Positions 53,326 through 62,743 of a stretch of DNA of 64,000 nucleotides are shown here, in pieces. The first letter of the stretch is position 1, and each line of letters begins with the position of its first letter. The position numbers were made by a program, and so were the translations under genes. Where the stretch lies: assembly GCA_963763885.1 (NCBI GenBank), contig CAVXQD010000001.1, positions 992,001 through 1,056,000 of the forward strand, given 5' to 3'. The notes below the pieces were generated by a model. That model worked only from the letters and a program-made list of their open reading frames with translations, was not told the DNA's origin and did not search any database. The stretch comes from JANNBN01 sp963763885 (GTDB taxonomy: Bacteria; Actinomycetota; Acidimicrobiia; Acidimicrobiales; JANYDT01).

Positions 53326-53751
53326 TCACGTCTTTGCCGTCCGGCACGATGCACAGGTACCGCGGAAGGTGACCTCGACCGCCTCAACTTCGAAACCTGA
53401 CCGCTGCGACCGCGACAAGGTGAGATCGGTCGTATCCACGTGTACGTCGGCGACCCGACCGCATGAGCCACAAACCAAGTGGTGGTGATCTTCGGTGTTG
53501 GGGTCAAAACGCAGCGACCCCGTGCCGACCTCGATGGTCTGGATTTCTCCCAGTTCCCGCAGGTCGTGCAGAACTTGATACACCGTTTTCAGCGAAATCA
53601 TCGGCATTGTTTCGCGTGCGGCCGCATACACAACATCCGCGGACGGATGCATTTGGTTGCCGTGGAGCAGCCTGAAGACAAGTTCGCGTTGCGGGGTGAC
53701 CTTGAGGCCTTCGGCTCGGAACCGATCAACCATCTCAGCAGGCGGCAACAT
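53326..53751 (-). CDS. Fur-family regulator (PerR-like)
   Basis: The 141 aa product has the Fur winged helix: AEGLKVTPQRELVFRLLHG, ISLKTVYQVLHDLRELGEI (recognition helix) and the metal region DHHHLVCGSCGRVADVHVD, with a second pair CASC near the end. The CxxC pairs form a structural zinc site. PerR rather than Fur is preferred because rubrerythrin follows immediately, but the sensing histidines and Asp cannot be assigned with certainty. No Shine-Dalgarno is seen before ATG 53751; a later ATG at 53733 is possible. Confidence 0.9.
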   Translation of the reverse strand: MLPPAEMVDRFRAEGLKVTPQRELVFRLLHGNQMHPSADVVYAAARETMPMISLKTVYQVLHDLRELGEIQTIEVGTGSLRFDPNTEDHHHLVCGSCGRVADVHVDTTDLTLSRSQRSGFEVEAVEVTFRGTCASCRTAKT

Positions 53752-53781
53752 AGTGTGACTGTTACATGCAAATAACTTCCT

Positions 53782-53800
53782 GTCAACAACACTTGTTGAC
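53782..53800. promoter_or_regulatory. Perfect 19-bp inverted repeat, probable PerR/Fur-type operator
   Basis: GTCAACAACACTTGTTGAC is an exact inverted repeat (8-bp arms, 3-bp centre) in the divergent gap between the PerR-like gene (start 53751) and the Nudix gene (start 53817). Its size and position fit a Fur-family operator used for autoregulation; the bases differ from the classical E. coli Fur box. Confidence 0.75.
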
Positions 53801-53816
53801 CAGTAGCATCTGCCAG

Positions 53817-54311
53817 ATGAACCGCAAAGACGCAGCCGAGGTCGTTCGCCTTGCTGCGCGGGTCGGCGCCGCTCGCCTCTTCAACGGCCACACCATGGGT
53901 GGCGTTGCTGTTCTGCTCAACCCCCGAGGAGAAATCTTGCTCACCTTGGCGCGCTACCGAGCCGGATGGAGTTTCCCCGGGGGTTACTTTGAGCCTGGCG
54001 AGACCGGCCCACAGGGCATCACCCGCGAACTGGTGGAAGAAATTGGGTATCCAACCAATGGCCCACCGATCCGTGTGGTCCACACCTCAGCGCGTCCGGG
54101 CCACCTCGAGCACTTCGGCTACGCAATATTGGAACAAGACCAGGCCGATCGCCTCCACGCCACCAGCTGGGAAGTCCGCGGCCTCCGCTGGTGCAGCCCT
54201 CACGCAATGCCCCGGCTCCACCCGTTCGCTCAGTCGTTGCTGTCCGACTCCGACGGAATCGTTGCGCAACTCGGCGGCCGATGGGTAGTCCCGACGGAGA
54301 CGCAGCCGTGA
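53817..54311 (+). CDS. Nudix hydrolase
   Basis: The 164 aa product from ATG 53817 has the Nudix box as GGYFEPGETGPQGITRELVE followed by EIG, so the key Glu residues are kept (GX5EX7REXXEEXG). Substrate unknown; the family includes enzymes that clean oxidised nucleotides, which would suit its position beside the PerR-like operator. The stop overlaps the next start as GTGA. Confidence 0.9.
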   Translation: MNRKDAAEVVRLAARVGAARLFNGHTMGGVAVLLNPRGEILLTLARYRAGWSFPGGYFEPGETGPQGITRELVEEIGYPTNGPPIRVVHTSARPGHLEHFGYAILEQDQADRLHATSWEVRGLRWCSPHAMPRLHPFAQSLLSDSDGIVAQLGGRWVVPTETQP

Positions 54312-54682
54312 AGACAATCGATTGGAAAGCCGCCTCAGGCGGTGCCGTTACCGGTTGGATCTGTGCCGGCGCCGGGGTTGGCATTGGCATCCTCGGCGGT
54401 GTGCTGTTTGGGTGGTCCAGCGGAGGGAGGACTGCGGCGGTAAGCCTGTTCGGTATCCTCGGCTGCCTGTTGGGAGGGTTCAGAGCTGGGCTCCTGAAAC
54501 GAAGCGCGCCGTTGACAAACGGCGCACTCGCTGGGCTGCTCACCACTCTGCCGTTGGCTGCTATCGGACTAGTACAAAACCCTGGCCGAGCGTTGTCAAC
54601 GGTGTTTGCCCTGCTGTTGGGCGGCAGCTTCGGTTTGTTCGGCGCCATGGTGTCCAACGGATCAAGTCGCCCCAGTTCGTAA
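54308..54682 (+). CDS. Small polytopic membrane protein
   Basis: The 124 aa product from GTG 54308 has four hydrophobic, glycine-rich segments (about 10-35, 40-60, 67-87 and 95-115), ending NGSSRPSS. It resembles short four-helix membrane proteins (TIGR04086-like) of unknown function. Translation is coupled to the Nudix gene by GTGA, and it is convergent with the molybdopterin oxidoreductase gene. Confidence 0.72.
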   Translation: MKTIDWKAASGGAVTGWICAGAGVGIGILGGVLFGWSSGGRTAAVSLFGILGCLLGGFRAGLLKRSAPLTNGALAGLLTTLPLAAIGLVQNPGRALSTVFALLLGGSFGLFGAMVSNGSSRPSS

Positions 54683-54686
54683 GCGC

Positions 54687-56267
54687 TCAGACAACCTTGA
54701 CGCGGACCGAATGGAAGCCCTCGGCACCATCTGGAGCAACTGCCACCGGGTCCTCGCGCTGTAATTCGCCATTGCGATCCGTTGCGCGCACCCGAATGAG
54801 GTGGTTACCAGGTTCCGCAGTGCTGGCGTCCCAGACGTGGCTCCATTGCCGCCAAGTATCGATTCCACCGTCGGCAGCAAGCTTTGCCTCCACCCACTCC
54901 CCCAAATCGACCTGCACCTCCACTTTGTCTATGCCTCGGTGCTGCGCCCATGCCACGCCACCTATCACCACCGATTGCCTAGCTACTTTCGCAAATGCTT
55001 TGGGCACGTCAATGCGACTTGATGTCTTGACCGGCCCAAGGCGAGACCATCCGCGTGGGATCCAGTACCCCTCGGCATCGCTCCACCGCAACAACTCGAT
55101 CTGAGACAACCACTTTGTTGCGCTCACATAGCCATAGATGCCAGGCACCACGAGCCGTGCAGGGAACCCATGGTCATATGGCAATGGTTCGCCGTTCATG
55201 TACAACGCCACAAGGGCGTCACGCCCATCGGTTGCAGCTTCGATGGGAAAGCCACACGTCCATCCGTCAACCGAGGTGGAAAAAACCTGCTCAACCCCAG
55301 GTTGCGGTGAAACCTCTTCCAGGAGTTCCGAAAGGCGAACGCCTTGAAAGTGAGCGTTGCCCACGAGGTCCCCGCCAACTTCGTTGGACACGCACATCAG
55401 TGTGACATCACAGTTGAGATCTGCGCGTTTCAGCAGGTCTTCGTATGTATACACACGTTCCTTGCCGACCATTCCACCGACCGTGAGTTTCCAATCCTCG
55501 GCTTTCACCCGCGGCACGGTGAATGCCGTGTCAATTCGATAAAAACTGCGGTTGGGCACCCGCCACGGAGTGACGCCTTCAATTCCAAGGTCTGCCCCGG
55601 CTGGGACGGGCGGAACGGCCTTGGCCGCCGCTGACGGACTCACGCCGGCAGATTCCGACGCCCGCAGCCGCGCACGGTCATCTAGTCCCTGCACACCGAG
55701 GTTGGACCCGGCCCGCTGTAACGCAAACCCACCTACTGCGCTTGCACCAGCCAAACCCACGAACCGGCGTCGGTCCAACGCCGGGGCTGGCGCTAGCGCT
55801 GCTGGCTTCCCACCTGCCCTGAACGGGTCAAGCGACCGTAAGAGTAGATGCAAGGTCAAGGCGCCGGCCAACGATGCAACCGCTACGGGGATGAGAGCGC
55901 TGGCCCCAGCGGTTCGGCCCGCGATGGAAACCAGTGAACCGATGACTGCGAGAACGACAGCGGCTCCAACGATGATGCTCGGCCGCAAACGGGCTTTGCG
56001 GCCGACCACGGCTCCGCACAAGGCAATGACGGCGACAACCGACCAGGCAAGAACGACCTTGTCGTTGGTGCCAAAGGTTTCTATCGCCCATCGTTCGACG
56101 CTGCGTGGCGCGTTATCAATGACAGCGGTTGCCAGCGCCGTCATGGGTGCCTGCACATCAATCAGACCCGCAGCGAAAGAACCTGCTCCCAGCCCTGCCC
56201 CTACGGCAATAACACCGGCGACCGTTGCGCTCCATCGTTCGAACCGGGTGCTGCCGACATCGTGCAT
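54687..56267 (-). CDS. Membrane-anchored molybdopterin-dependent oxidoreductase (sulfite oxidase-like)
   Basis: The 526 aa product from ATG 56267 (TTG 56306 possible) has about four or five N-terminal membrane segments (residues 15-165), then a twin-arginine-like DRRRFVGLAG at about 170, then an oxidoreductase Mo-pterin domain with the conserved cysteine in LMCVSNEVGGDLVGNA, GFPIEAATDGRDALVAL, and HGFPARLVVPGIYGYVSATKW. A C-terminal beta-sandwich dimerisation domain follows. The catalytic part is predicted outside the membrane. The reaction (sulfite, methionine sulfoxide or other) is not resolved. Confidence 0.88.
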   Translation of the reverse strand: MHDVGSTRFERWSATVAGVIAVGAGLGAGSFAAGLIDVQAPMTALATAVIDNAPRSVERWAIETFGTNDKVVLAWSVVAVIALCGAVVGRKARLRPSIIVGAAVVLAVIGSLVSIAGRTAGASALIPVAVASLAGALTLHLLLRSLDPFRAGGKPAALAPAPALDRRRFVGLAGASAVGGFALQRAGSNLGVQGLDDRARLRASESAGVSPSAAAKAVPPVPAGADLGIEGVTPWRVPNRSFYRIDTAFTVPRVKAEDWKLTVGGMVGKERVYTYEDLLKRADLNCDVTLMCVSNEVGGDLVGNAHFQGVRLSELLEEVSPQPGVEQVFSTSVDGWTCGFPIEAATDGRDALVALYMNGEPLPYDHGFPARLVVPGIYGYVSATKWLSQIELLRWSDAEGYWIPRGWSRLGPVKTSSRIDVPKAFAKVARQSVVIGGVAWAQHRGIDKVEVQVDLGEWVEAKLAADGGIDTWRQWSHVWDASTAEPGNHLIRVRATDRNGELQREDPVAVAPDGAEGFHSVRVKVV

Positions 56268-56370
56268 GTTGCAAGTTTCGTCGTGATCCTCTGTGTGCTT
56301 GAGCAACCGTTCTTCGCAACGACTCAGGTGGCACGTGAAAGGCGTCTGAGCAGGCTGGCGTAGGCTGGAA

Positions 56371-56739
<369 letters not shown>

Positions 56740-56784
56740 CATTTCCGCCGACCGGGTGGCGGGCGGGAACTACGGTCGTGGTCC

Positions 56785-58054
56785 ATGAGCAAACCGGTTC
56801 CAACATCTGATGTCGTGATTGCCGGTGGTGGCATCGGCGGCCTGGTCACTGCCCTCAGCCTCGACGAATGCGGAATCGGCGTGCAGTTGTACGAGACAGT
56901 TGAACCACTCAGGCCACTTGGCGTCGGTATCAATTTGCTACCCCACGCCGTACGAGAACTGGACCAATTGGGGTTACTCGACCAGTTGATGACTCGGGCG
57001 GTTGAACCGTCAACCCTCGCCTATTTTACGAAGCGGGGCCAAACAATTTGGTCAGAACCGCGAGGGTTGGCTGCCGGTTACGCCTGGCCGCAAATTTCCA
57101 TCCACCGGGGCACGCTGCACGAGATTCTTCTCGACGCCGCGCTCGAGCGTCTCGGGGCGGACCGAATTCACACGGCGCATCACCTCACCGGGTTTGAGCA
57201 GTCCGGTGACTCTGTCGACGCCCAATTCCACGATCGCCGTAGCAATGTGGAATTGACCGTTCGTACACCAGCGCTCATCGGCGTCGATGGAATTCATTCC
57301 GCGGTCAGAGCCCAGACTGTACCCGGGTCAGGGAGCACCGAAGTGGAACGGCGCTCGACTCTGGCGCGGCATCACCGAAACGGTCCCGGTTTTGGACGGC
57401 AAGACAATGGTGTGGTGCGGTCACCCCAACCAGAAGTTCATTGCCTACCCAATCACACCCGTTGTCGATGGTCGGCAACAACTCAACTTCATTGCAGAGC
57501 TCCGCTCCGACGATGTTGAACTCGCGCAGCGCGAGGACTGGAACCAACCAGGCGTGCTGGATGACTTTCTCCCGGCGTTCGAATCGTGGAAGTTCGAATG
57601 GTTAGACGTCCCTTCCTTGCTGCGTGCCGCACCACAGACCTACCTGTTCCCGATGGTGGATCGGGATCCGGTGGAACAGTGGTCCTTCGGCCGGGTCACG
57701 CTGCTCGGTGACGCCGCCCACCCGATGTATCCGGTTGGATCAAACGGTGCGTCGCAGGCCATTTTGGACGCACGCGTTGTTGCAGGCTGTATTCGTGCAT
57801 ATGGTTCCGACATCGTGAGTGCGTTCCAAAAGTACGACCACATTCGGCGACCTGCCACGTCCAACATCGTGCTGGCCAATCGCGGTTTTGGTCCCGAGCT
57901 TCCAATGAAGCTGGTGGAGGACAGAGCCCCAGAGGGATTCAAAGACATCAGCGACGTCATCTCCCCCACCGAGATCGTGAGGTCACCGATGGCTACCGCC
58001 GCACGGCGGGCTTTGCTCTCGCTGCGCTGGCTGACCCGACCGCGCCGTCGTTAA
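56785..58054 (+). pseudogene. FAD-dependent monooxygenase, frameshifted
   Basis: This belongs to the PHBH-type flavin monooxygenases. From ATG 56785 the first frame carries the FAD-binding VVIAGGGIGGLVTALSL and LIGVDGIHSAVRAQ; after CAG one extra base (57316) breaks it. The next frame continues LYPGQGAPKWNGARLWRGI and reaches VTLLGDAAHPMYPVGSNGASQ (FAD GD motif) with a natural end at 58054. Joined, it makes about 422 residues, a normal length. Substrate unknown. The change may be a true mutation or an assembly error. Confidence 0.87.
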
Positions 58055-58105
58055 TCGACGCCGTCTATTGACCGCTGAGATCAAACCCACAACACCGCGG
58101 TCAGA

Positions 58106-58963
58106 TTAGAGGCGAGCAATCAGTGAAGAGGTGTCCCAACGAGTTCCACCCATCGCCTCGACATCTGCGTAGAACTGATCCACCAACGCCGTAACCGGAA
58201 CGCGTGCGCCATTGCGGCGGGCCTCGTCCAGGACGATGCCAAGGTCTTTGCGCATCCACTCAACGGCGAAACCGAAATCGAACTTGCGGTCGTGCATGGT
58301 GCCCGCCCGGTTTTCCATTTGCCAAGACTGGGCTGCGCCCTTGGAGATCGCTTCGATGACTGCGTTGGGATCCAGCCCGGCCCGCTCGGTAAAAGCAATG
58401 GCTTCAGCAAGCCCCTGCACAAGGCCTGCGATGCAGATCTGGTTTGCCATTTTGGTGAGCTGCCCAGAACCCACGGGGCCGAGCAATTTCATGGCTTTGG
58501 CGTAACTAGTCATCACGGTTGCCGCCACGTCGAAGTCGGTCTGGGTGCCGCCGCACATGATGGTGAGCTGACCGTTTTCAGCGCCGGCCTGCCCGCCAGA
58601 GACAGGAGCATCGACAAAACCGATTCCGCGGCCAGATGCGATACGCGCCACTTCTTTGGCCACTTCGGCCGATGCGGTGGTGTGGTCAACCAAGAGTGAG
58701 CCAGACCGCATCGAGCCGATTGCCGCGCCTGCAACGGAACGAACGTCGTCGTCGTTGCCGACGCACATCAGGACCAAGTCTTGGTCGGCGGCAGCGGCTT
58801 CCACGGTAAGAGCGAGGTTGCCGCCGTTGGCAGCGACCCAGGCTTCGGCCTTAGAGCTTGTGCGGTTGAACACGGTGACGCTATGGCCGGCGGAGGCAAG
58901 ATGGCGGGCAATAGGCGAACCCATGACACCGAGACCAAGAAACGCAACACGCTTGGAAGACAT
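58106..58963 (-). CDS. NAD(P)-dependent beta-hydroxyacid dehydrogenase (3-hydroxyisobutyrate dehydrogenase type)
   Basis: The 285 aa product has the dinucleotide-binding VAFLGLGVMGSPIARHL, the substrate signature FVDAPVSGGQAGAENGQLTIM and the catalytic lysine region GPVGSGQLTKMANQ. These place it among 3-hydroxyisobutyrate dehydrogenases and tartronate-semialdehyde or succinic-semialdehyde reductases; the substrate is not decided. It is convergent with the monooxygenase gene. Confidence 0.92.
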   Translation of the reverse strand: MSSKRVAFLGLGVMGSPIARHLASAGHSVTVFNRTSSKAEAWVAANGGNLALTVEAAAADQDLVLMCVGNDDDVRSVAGAAIGSMRSGSLLVDHTTASAEVAKEVARIASGRGIGFVDAPVSGGQAGAENGQLTIMCGGTQTDFDVAATVMTSYAKAMKLLGPVGSGQLTKMANQICIAGLVQGLAEAIAFTERAGLDPNAVIEAISKGAAQSWQMENRAGTMHDRKFDFGFAVEWMRKDLGIVLDEARRNGARVPVTALVDQFYADVEAMGGTRWDTSSLIARL

Positions 58964-59037
58964 GGCAACTGTTCTAGTCCGAACGCGTCGGTCGCCGATG
59001 AACCCGACGCCGTCATCTCAGATGGCAGGTGCTCGGT

Positions 59038-60255
59038 TCATGTGAGCCTGAGAACGAGGCGATCGACGCCGCGAATGGTCAGGCGGTCGCGCCAGCTCGG
59101 CGTCTCGAGTACTTCCCATGCCTCGTAACGTCGGACCATGGTTCCCAGCGCGACTTGCGCCTCGAGCCTGGCCAACGCAGCACCCAAGCAGTAATGGATT
59201 CCTTGGGAAAACGAAAGGTGTCGGGCTGCACCGTCTCGGTCGAGTCTGAGTTCGTCTGCGTGGTCAAAAACATCGGCATCCCGATTGGCAGCCCCGAGAA
59301 GGGTAAGTACCCGGTGACCAGCAGGGACTACTCCACCGGCAACTTCCAGGTCGACCAGCGGCACACGCACCGTTTGTTGAACCGGACCGTCGTAGCGAAG
59401 TATCTCGTCGATAGCGTTTGAATCAAGCGCGGTTCCGGCTTTTCGCCACAGCGCTCGCTGGGCTTCATTCTTGGCCAAAGCCAGAGCGCCGTTGCCAATG
59501 AGATTGACCGTCGTTTCGTGGCCAGCAACGTATAGCAAGACCACGGTTGAGATGAGTTCCGGAAGTGTGAGGCGGTCACCGGACTCTTCAGCAATGATCA
59601 GCGCGCTGAGAACATCGTCGCCGAGATGGCTGCGTCTGTGTTCGATGACGGGCACGAGGAAGCCAACGAGCTGCTCGACAGCATCGGCTGCCGCCGCAAG
59701 ATCTTCGTCGGTGGCAGAAGCCTCCAGCGCTTGGGTCAGAACCTGACTCCAATCACGAAGCTCAGATGACCGCTCCGTTGGCATGTCCAGCATGTCGCTG
59801 ATCACTTGGAACGGAACGGGAAACGCAAGAGCGTCAACCAACTCGATGCGGCCTTCGGCAGCGTCTGCCGATGCCAGCGCATTGTCTACGAGATCCTGCA
59901 CTCTCGGCCGCAAACGTTCAATGGTCCGCGGAGTGAATGCCTTACTGACAAGACCGCGGAGACGGGTGTGGTCCGGCGGATCAAGGTTGAGCATGCTCTT
60001 TGCCCCACCACGGCGTTTACGAATTTCTCGCCTGGCCTCTTCTGCCGGCGGAAAGTCCGAGGCCGAAGCATCAATGTCGCGCGAGACGTCTGGCGAGCGG
60101 AGCACCTTTGCGACGTCTTGATAGCGAGACACAACCCGCAAGGAGCGAGGCTCTGACCAGTGCAGTGGTTCGTGTTCTCGTAAGTATGCGTACACAGGGT
60201 ACGGATTAGCGCGGAACGCTGGATCAGACGGGTCGTACACGCGGCGTTCTTCCAT
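59038..60255 (-). CDS. Cytochrome P450
   Basis: The 405 aa product from ATG 60255 is a soluble bacterial P450. It has YVAGHETTVNLIGNG (I-helix AGxxT), EILR (ExxR), and heme loop FSQGIHYCLGAALARLE with the ligand cysteine. The frame is open upstream, but that overlaps the next gene. No dedicated ferredoxin or reductase gene is next to it. Substrate not predicted. Confidence 0.93.
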   Translation of the reverse strand: MEERRVYDPSDPAFRANPYPVYAYLREHEPLHWSEPRSLRVVSRYQDVAKVLRSPDVSRDIDASASDFPPAEEARREIRKRRGGAKSMLNLDPPDHTRLRGLVSKAFTPRTIERLRPRVQDLVDNALASADAAEGRIELVDALAFPVPFQVISDMLDMPTERSSELRDWSQVLTQALEASATDEDLAAAADAVEQLVGFLVPVIEHRRSHLGDDVLSALIIAEESGDRLTLPELISTVVLLYVAGHETTVNLIGNGALALAKNEAQRALWRKAGTALDSNAIDEILRYDGPVQQTVRVPLVDLEVAGGVVPAGHRVLTLLGAANRDADVFDHADELRLDRDGAARHLSFSQGIHYCLGAALARLEAQVALGTMVRRYEAWEVLETPSWRDRLTIRGVDRLVLRLT

Positions 60256-60292
60256 CGAACGCACGCTACCTAGCTGACGGCCAGGAACCCAT

Positions 60293-61591
60293 TCAAGGGG
60301 CTGGGGCGACCCCGCCAGTAACCGGATCCATGGAGAGACCTGCGGAACGAAGAATCGACCAACTTCCATTGCGAATGAAGCATTCGGCTTGACCGTTGGC
60401 GTAGTCCACCATCCACAGGCTGGTGACGTCAACGGGTGCACCTGCACGTTCAGAGGCCACGGTCAGACATCGTTCGTTTACTTCGGATGTGATTCCGCTC
60501 GTCACCAGTTGAGCGTTCATCCGATTTCCTGAACATGCAAACGCGCCGTACGACATCGTGTCGGGTTGAAACACCACACATCCTTCGCCAGGGGCCCAGG
60601 CCATCGGGCCATCGGTGTTGCGGCCGAGAAAGGGAATGGTGTCCATGTAATTGCCCAGTTCGAAAGGAGTCAGCGACTCGTACGCTGCCGCCGTTCGAGC
60701 TGCATTCGCATAGGGATCGGCAGCCTGCGGGTCTGTGTCATACGGGTCTGTTGCGTAAGGATCGACGGAGTAGTTAGGGAGCGTGCCGGAGATCGTGTTG
60801 AAGGTCGACTCGACCTTGTTACCGAGCAGGGTCACCGCGCCGATGAGCAGGACCGCAAGAATCGCGATCAGACCGAAAACGATGGCCACCACGATGCCGA
60901 CTGTCTTTCCCGTGCTCGAGGGAGCCTTGGAGTAGACGGGAGGGACAGCGCCAACGCCGGGAGCAAACTGTGTTCCCGGCGCTACCTGCAAACCTGGCGC
61001 GAAAGAAGCTGTGGGTGCCGGGTTGAACACGGGTGGCACAAAAGCAGGCGCTCCGTACTCATGGGCCGGCTGTTGCACGGGCGCGTTGAACCCGAAGTGG
61101 AGCGACCCATCGGACCCGGCTGGCGCTTGGAGCTGCGTCGGGGCAGGTGCTGACGGTACGAACTGTTGCGTTGCAGCACCAAACGCCGGTGCAGGTGCGG
61201 AAACTGCTGCGCCGAACGGCGTAGGCCCAGCGGACGCGGCGCCAAACGGAATCGGTCCCGACTCCGTCGCAGCAACGGCTTCGGGAACTGCCGGGGCAGG
61301 TTCCACCGAGGGAACCGTCCCACGTAACAGCGCCGCACCTGGTCCATCCAGCTCAGCGAGCGCTCGTTCAAGATCCTGCGCTGCAGCAATCGTGTTCTTC
61401 CCGAGCTTCAGGGGTTCGACCTCAACCACCTCCGGCTCAACTTCTGCGTACGAGAAGGCATCGGCCGCAGGTTCCAACGCACTCTGAGAGAGCGCTGCCT
61501 TCACGAGCTCGTTCGGGACCGGCGGCACAGCCACAGTGCTAGTAGGAGGCGGTTCGGTGCCCGTTGGTCGCTTCCACCCTGCCAGTGTCAT
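60293..61591 (-). CDS. Single-pass membrane protein of unknown function
   Basis: The 432 aa product has a long Pro/Ala-rich N-terminal cytoplasmic part with PFGAA repeats (about residues 100-145), one membrane segment (about 228-252, GIVVAIVFGLIAILAVLLIGAV) and an extracytoplasmic domain with three or four cysteines (EGCVVFQ, ACSGN, RCLTV, ECFIR) likely in disulfides. A degenerate DPYATDPYDTDP repeat follows the membrane segment. No family is recognised. Confidence 0.75.
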   Translation of the reverse strand: MTLAGWKRPTGTEPPPTSTVAVPPVPNELVKAALSQSALEPAADAFSYAEVEPEVVEVEPLKLGKNTIAAAQDLERALAELDGPGAALLRGTVPSVEPAPAVPEAVAATESGPIPFGAASAGPTPFGAAVSAPAPAFGAATQQFVPSAPAPTQLQAPAGSDGSLHFGFNAPVQQPAHEYGAPAFVPPVFNPAPTASFAPGLQVAPGTQFAPGVGAVPPVYSKAPSSTGKTVGIVVAIVFGLIAILAVLLIGAVTLLGNKVESTFNTISGTLPNYSVDPYATDPYDTDPQAADPYANAARTAAAYESLTPFELGNYMDTIPFLGRNTDGPMAWAPGEGCVVFQPDTMSYGAFACSGNRMNAQLVTSGITSEVNERCLTVASERAGAPVDVTSLWMVDYANGQAECFIRNGSWSILRSAGLSMDPVTGGVAPAP

Positions 61592-61709
61592 AGGTCTGTG
61601 ATCGACCCATACCGGCTGGGTCTACATGACCAACTCTGACGCTCACTTCGCGAACGACAATTCAGATGGATCAAATGCACCGTTACATCGATCGGTACAT
61701 TGAACAGTT

Positions 61710-62633
61710 GTGAACGACGGACCAGCCATTTTGCTTGATTGTGATCCCGGCCACGACGACGCAGCCGCCATTGCGGTGGCAGCGGCGTTCACGCGGGTCG
61801 TTGCCATCACAACCGTTTCCGGGAACGCCCCCATCGAGCAAACCACACACAATGCTTTACTCATCGCGTCGATGTACCAACTCGACGTCCCGGTGGCAAG
61901 GGGCGCAGCATCTCCGCTTGCAGGACCGTCGCAACACGCTCCGTCGATACACGGCATTTCTGGCTTGGACGGGCCGGAACATCCACCGATCACCACCGCT
62001 GTTGTGGACGCCAGCGCCGTTGACATGATTCTCGACGCCGCACGTCAGAACGAGGGTCTCTGGATCGTGGCAACAGGCCCACTCACCAACGTCGCAATGG
62101 CGCTCCTCCAAGACCCAACGCTTGCAACTCGCGTCGCGGGCATTTCGTTGATGGGTGGAAGCAGCAGCTTTGGGAACTGGTCAGCAGCAGCCGAGTTCAA
62201 CATCTATGCAGACCCTGAGGCGGCAGACATCGTGTTTCGGTCCGGAGCACACCTTCAGATGCTGGGGCTCAACACAACGCACCAGGTACTGGTCGAACAA
62301 CACCATGTTGATGCACTCATTGAAGTCGCTACACCGCGCGCCGTGTTCATGGCCGAGCTCTACCGGTACTTCCGCGCCAGTTACCTCCGCGCGTTTGGGA
62401 TTCCTGCGGCCCCGCTGCATGACCCATGCGCGGTGCTTGCAGTTTCTCACCCTCACCTGTTCGATTTTCGTCCGCGTCACGTGGTGATTGAAACGCATGG
62501 CATCCACACAAGGGGTATGACTCTCGTCGACGAGCGGGGTTGGGGAATGGGCGAATCTCCCAACACCATGGTTGCTTACGATCCCGATTCTGCGGAAATA
62601 CTGCGGTTGGTTCACATCGCTGCAAGTGCTTGA
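61710..62633 (+). CDS. Inosine/uridine-preferring nucleoside hydrolase
   Basis: The enzyme cleaves the N-glycosidic bond of ribonucleosides for salvage. The 307 aa product from GTG 61710 has the calcium-binding signature LLDCDPGHDDAAAI at residue 8, TTVSGNAPIEQTTHNAL, and SLMGGSSSFGNWSAAAEFNIYADPEAA with the family Asn. The C-terminal His and Asp (PLHDPCAVLAV) complete the site. It precedes cobT by 110 bases on the same strand. Confidence 0.94.
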   Translation: MNDGPAILLDCDPGHDDAAAIAVAAAFTRVVAITTVSGNAPIEQTTHNALLIASMYQLDVPVARGAASPLAGPSQHAPSIHGISGLDGPEHPPITTAVVDASAVDMILDAARQNEGLWIVATGPLTNVAMALLQDPTLATRVAGISLMGGSSSFGNWSAAAEFNIYADPEAADIVFRSGAHLQMLGLNTTHQVLVEQHHVDALIEVATPRAVFMAELYRYFRASYLRAFGIPAAPLHDPCAVLAVSHPHLFDFRPRHVVIETHGIHTRGMTLVDERGWGMGESPNTMVAYDPDSAEILRLVHIAASA

Positions 62634-62743
62634 CGAACCGACCGTCAACCCGAGGCGCGCTGAAACGGTGTTGTAGCGGAGTTCAGCGAAAAAGACTCTG
62701 ACCGCACGAATCACGATCGACCGAGGCCATCAATACTGGACAC

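Noticed and set aside
59038..61591. Natural-product gene cluster around the P450
   Set aside because: No polyketide, peptide or terpene synthase and no export or resistance genes nearby.
62634..62743. Cobalamin riboswitch before cobT
   Set aside because: No B12-box sequence or matching fold is visible in the 110-base gap.
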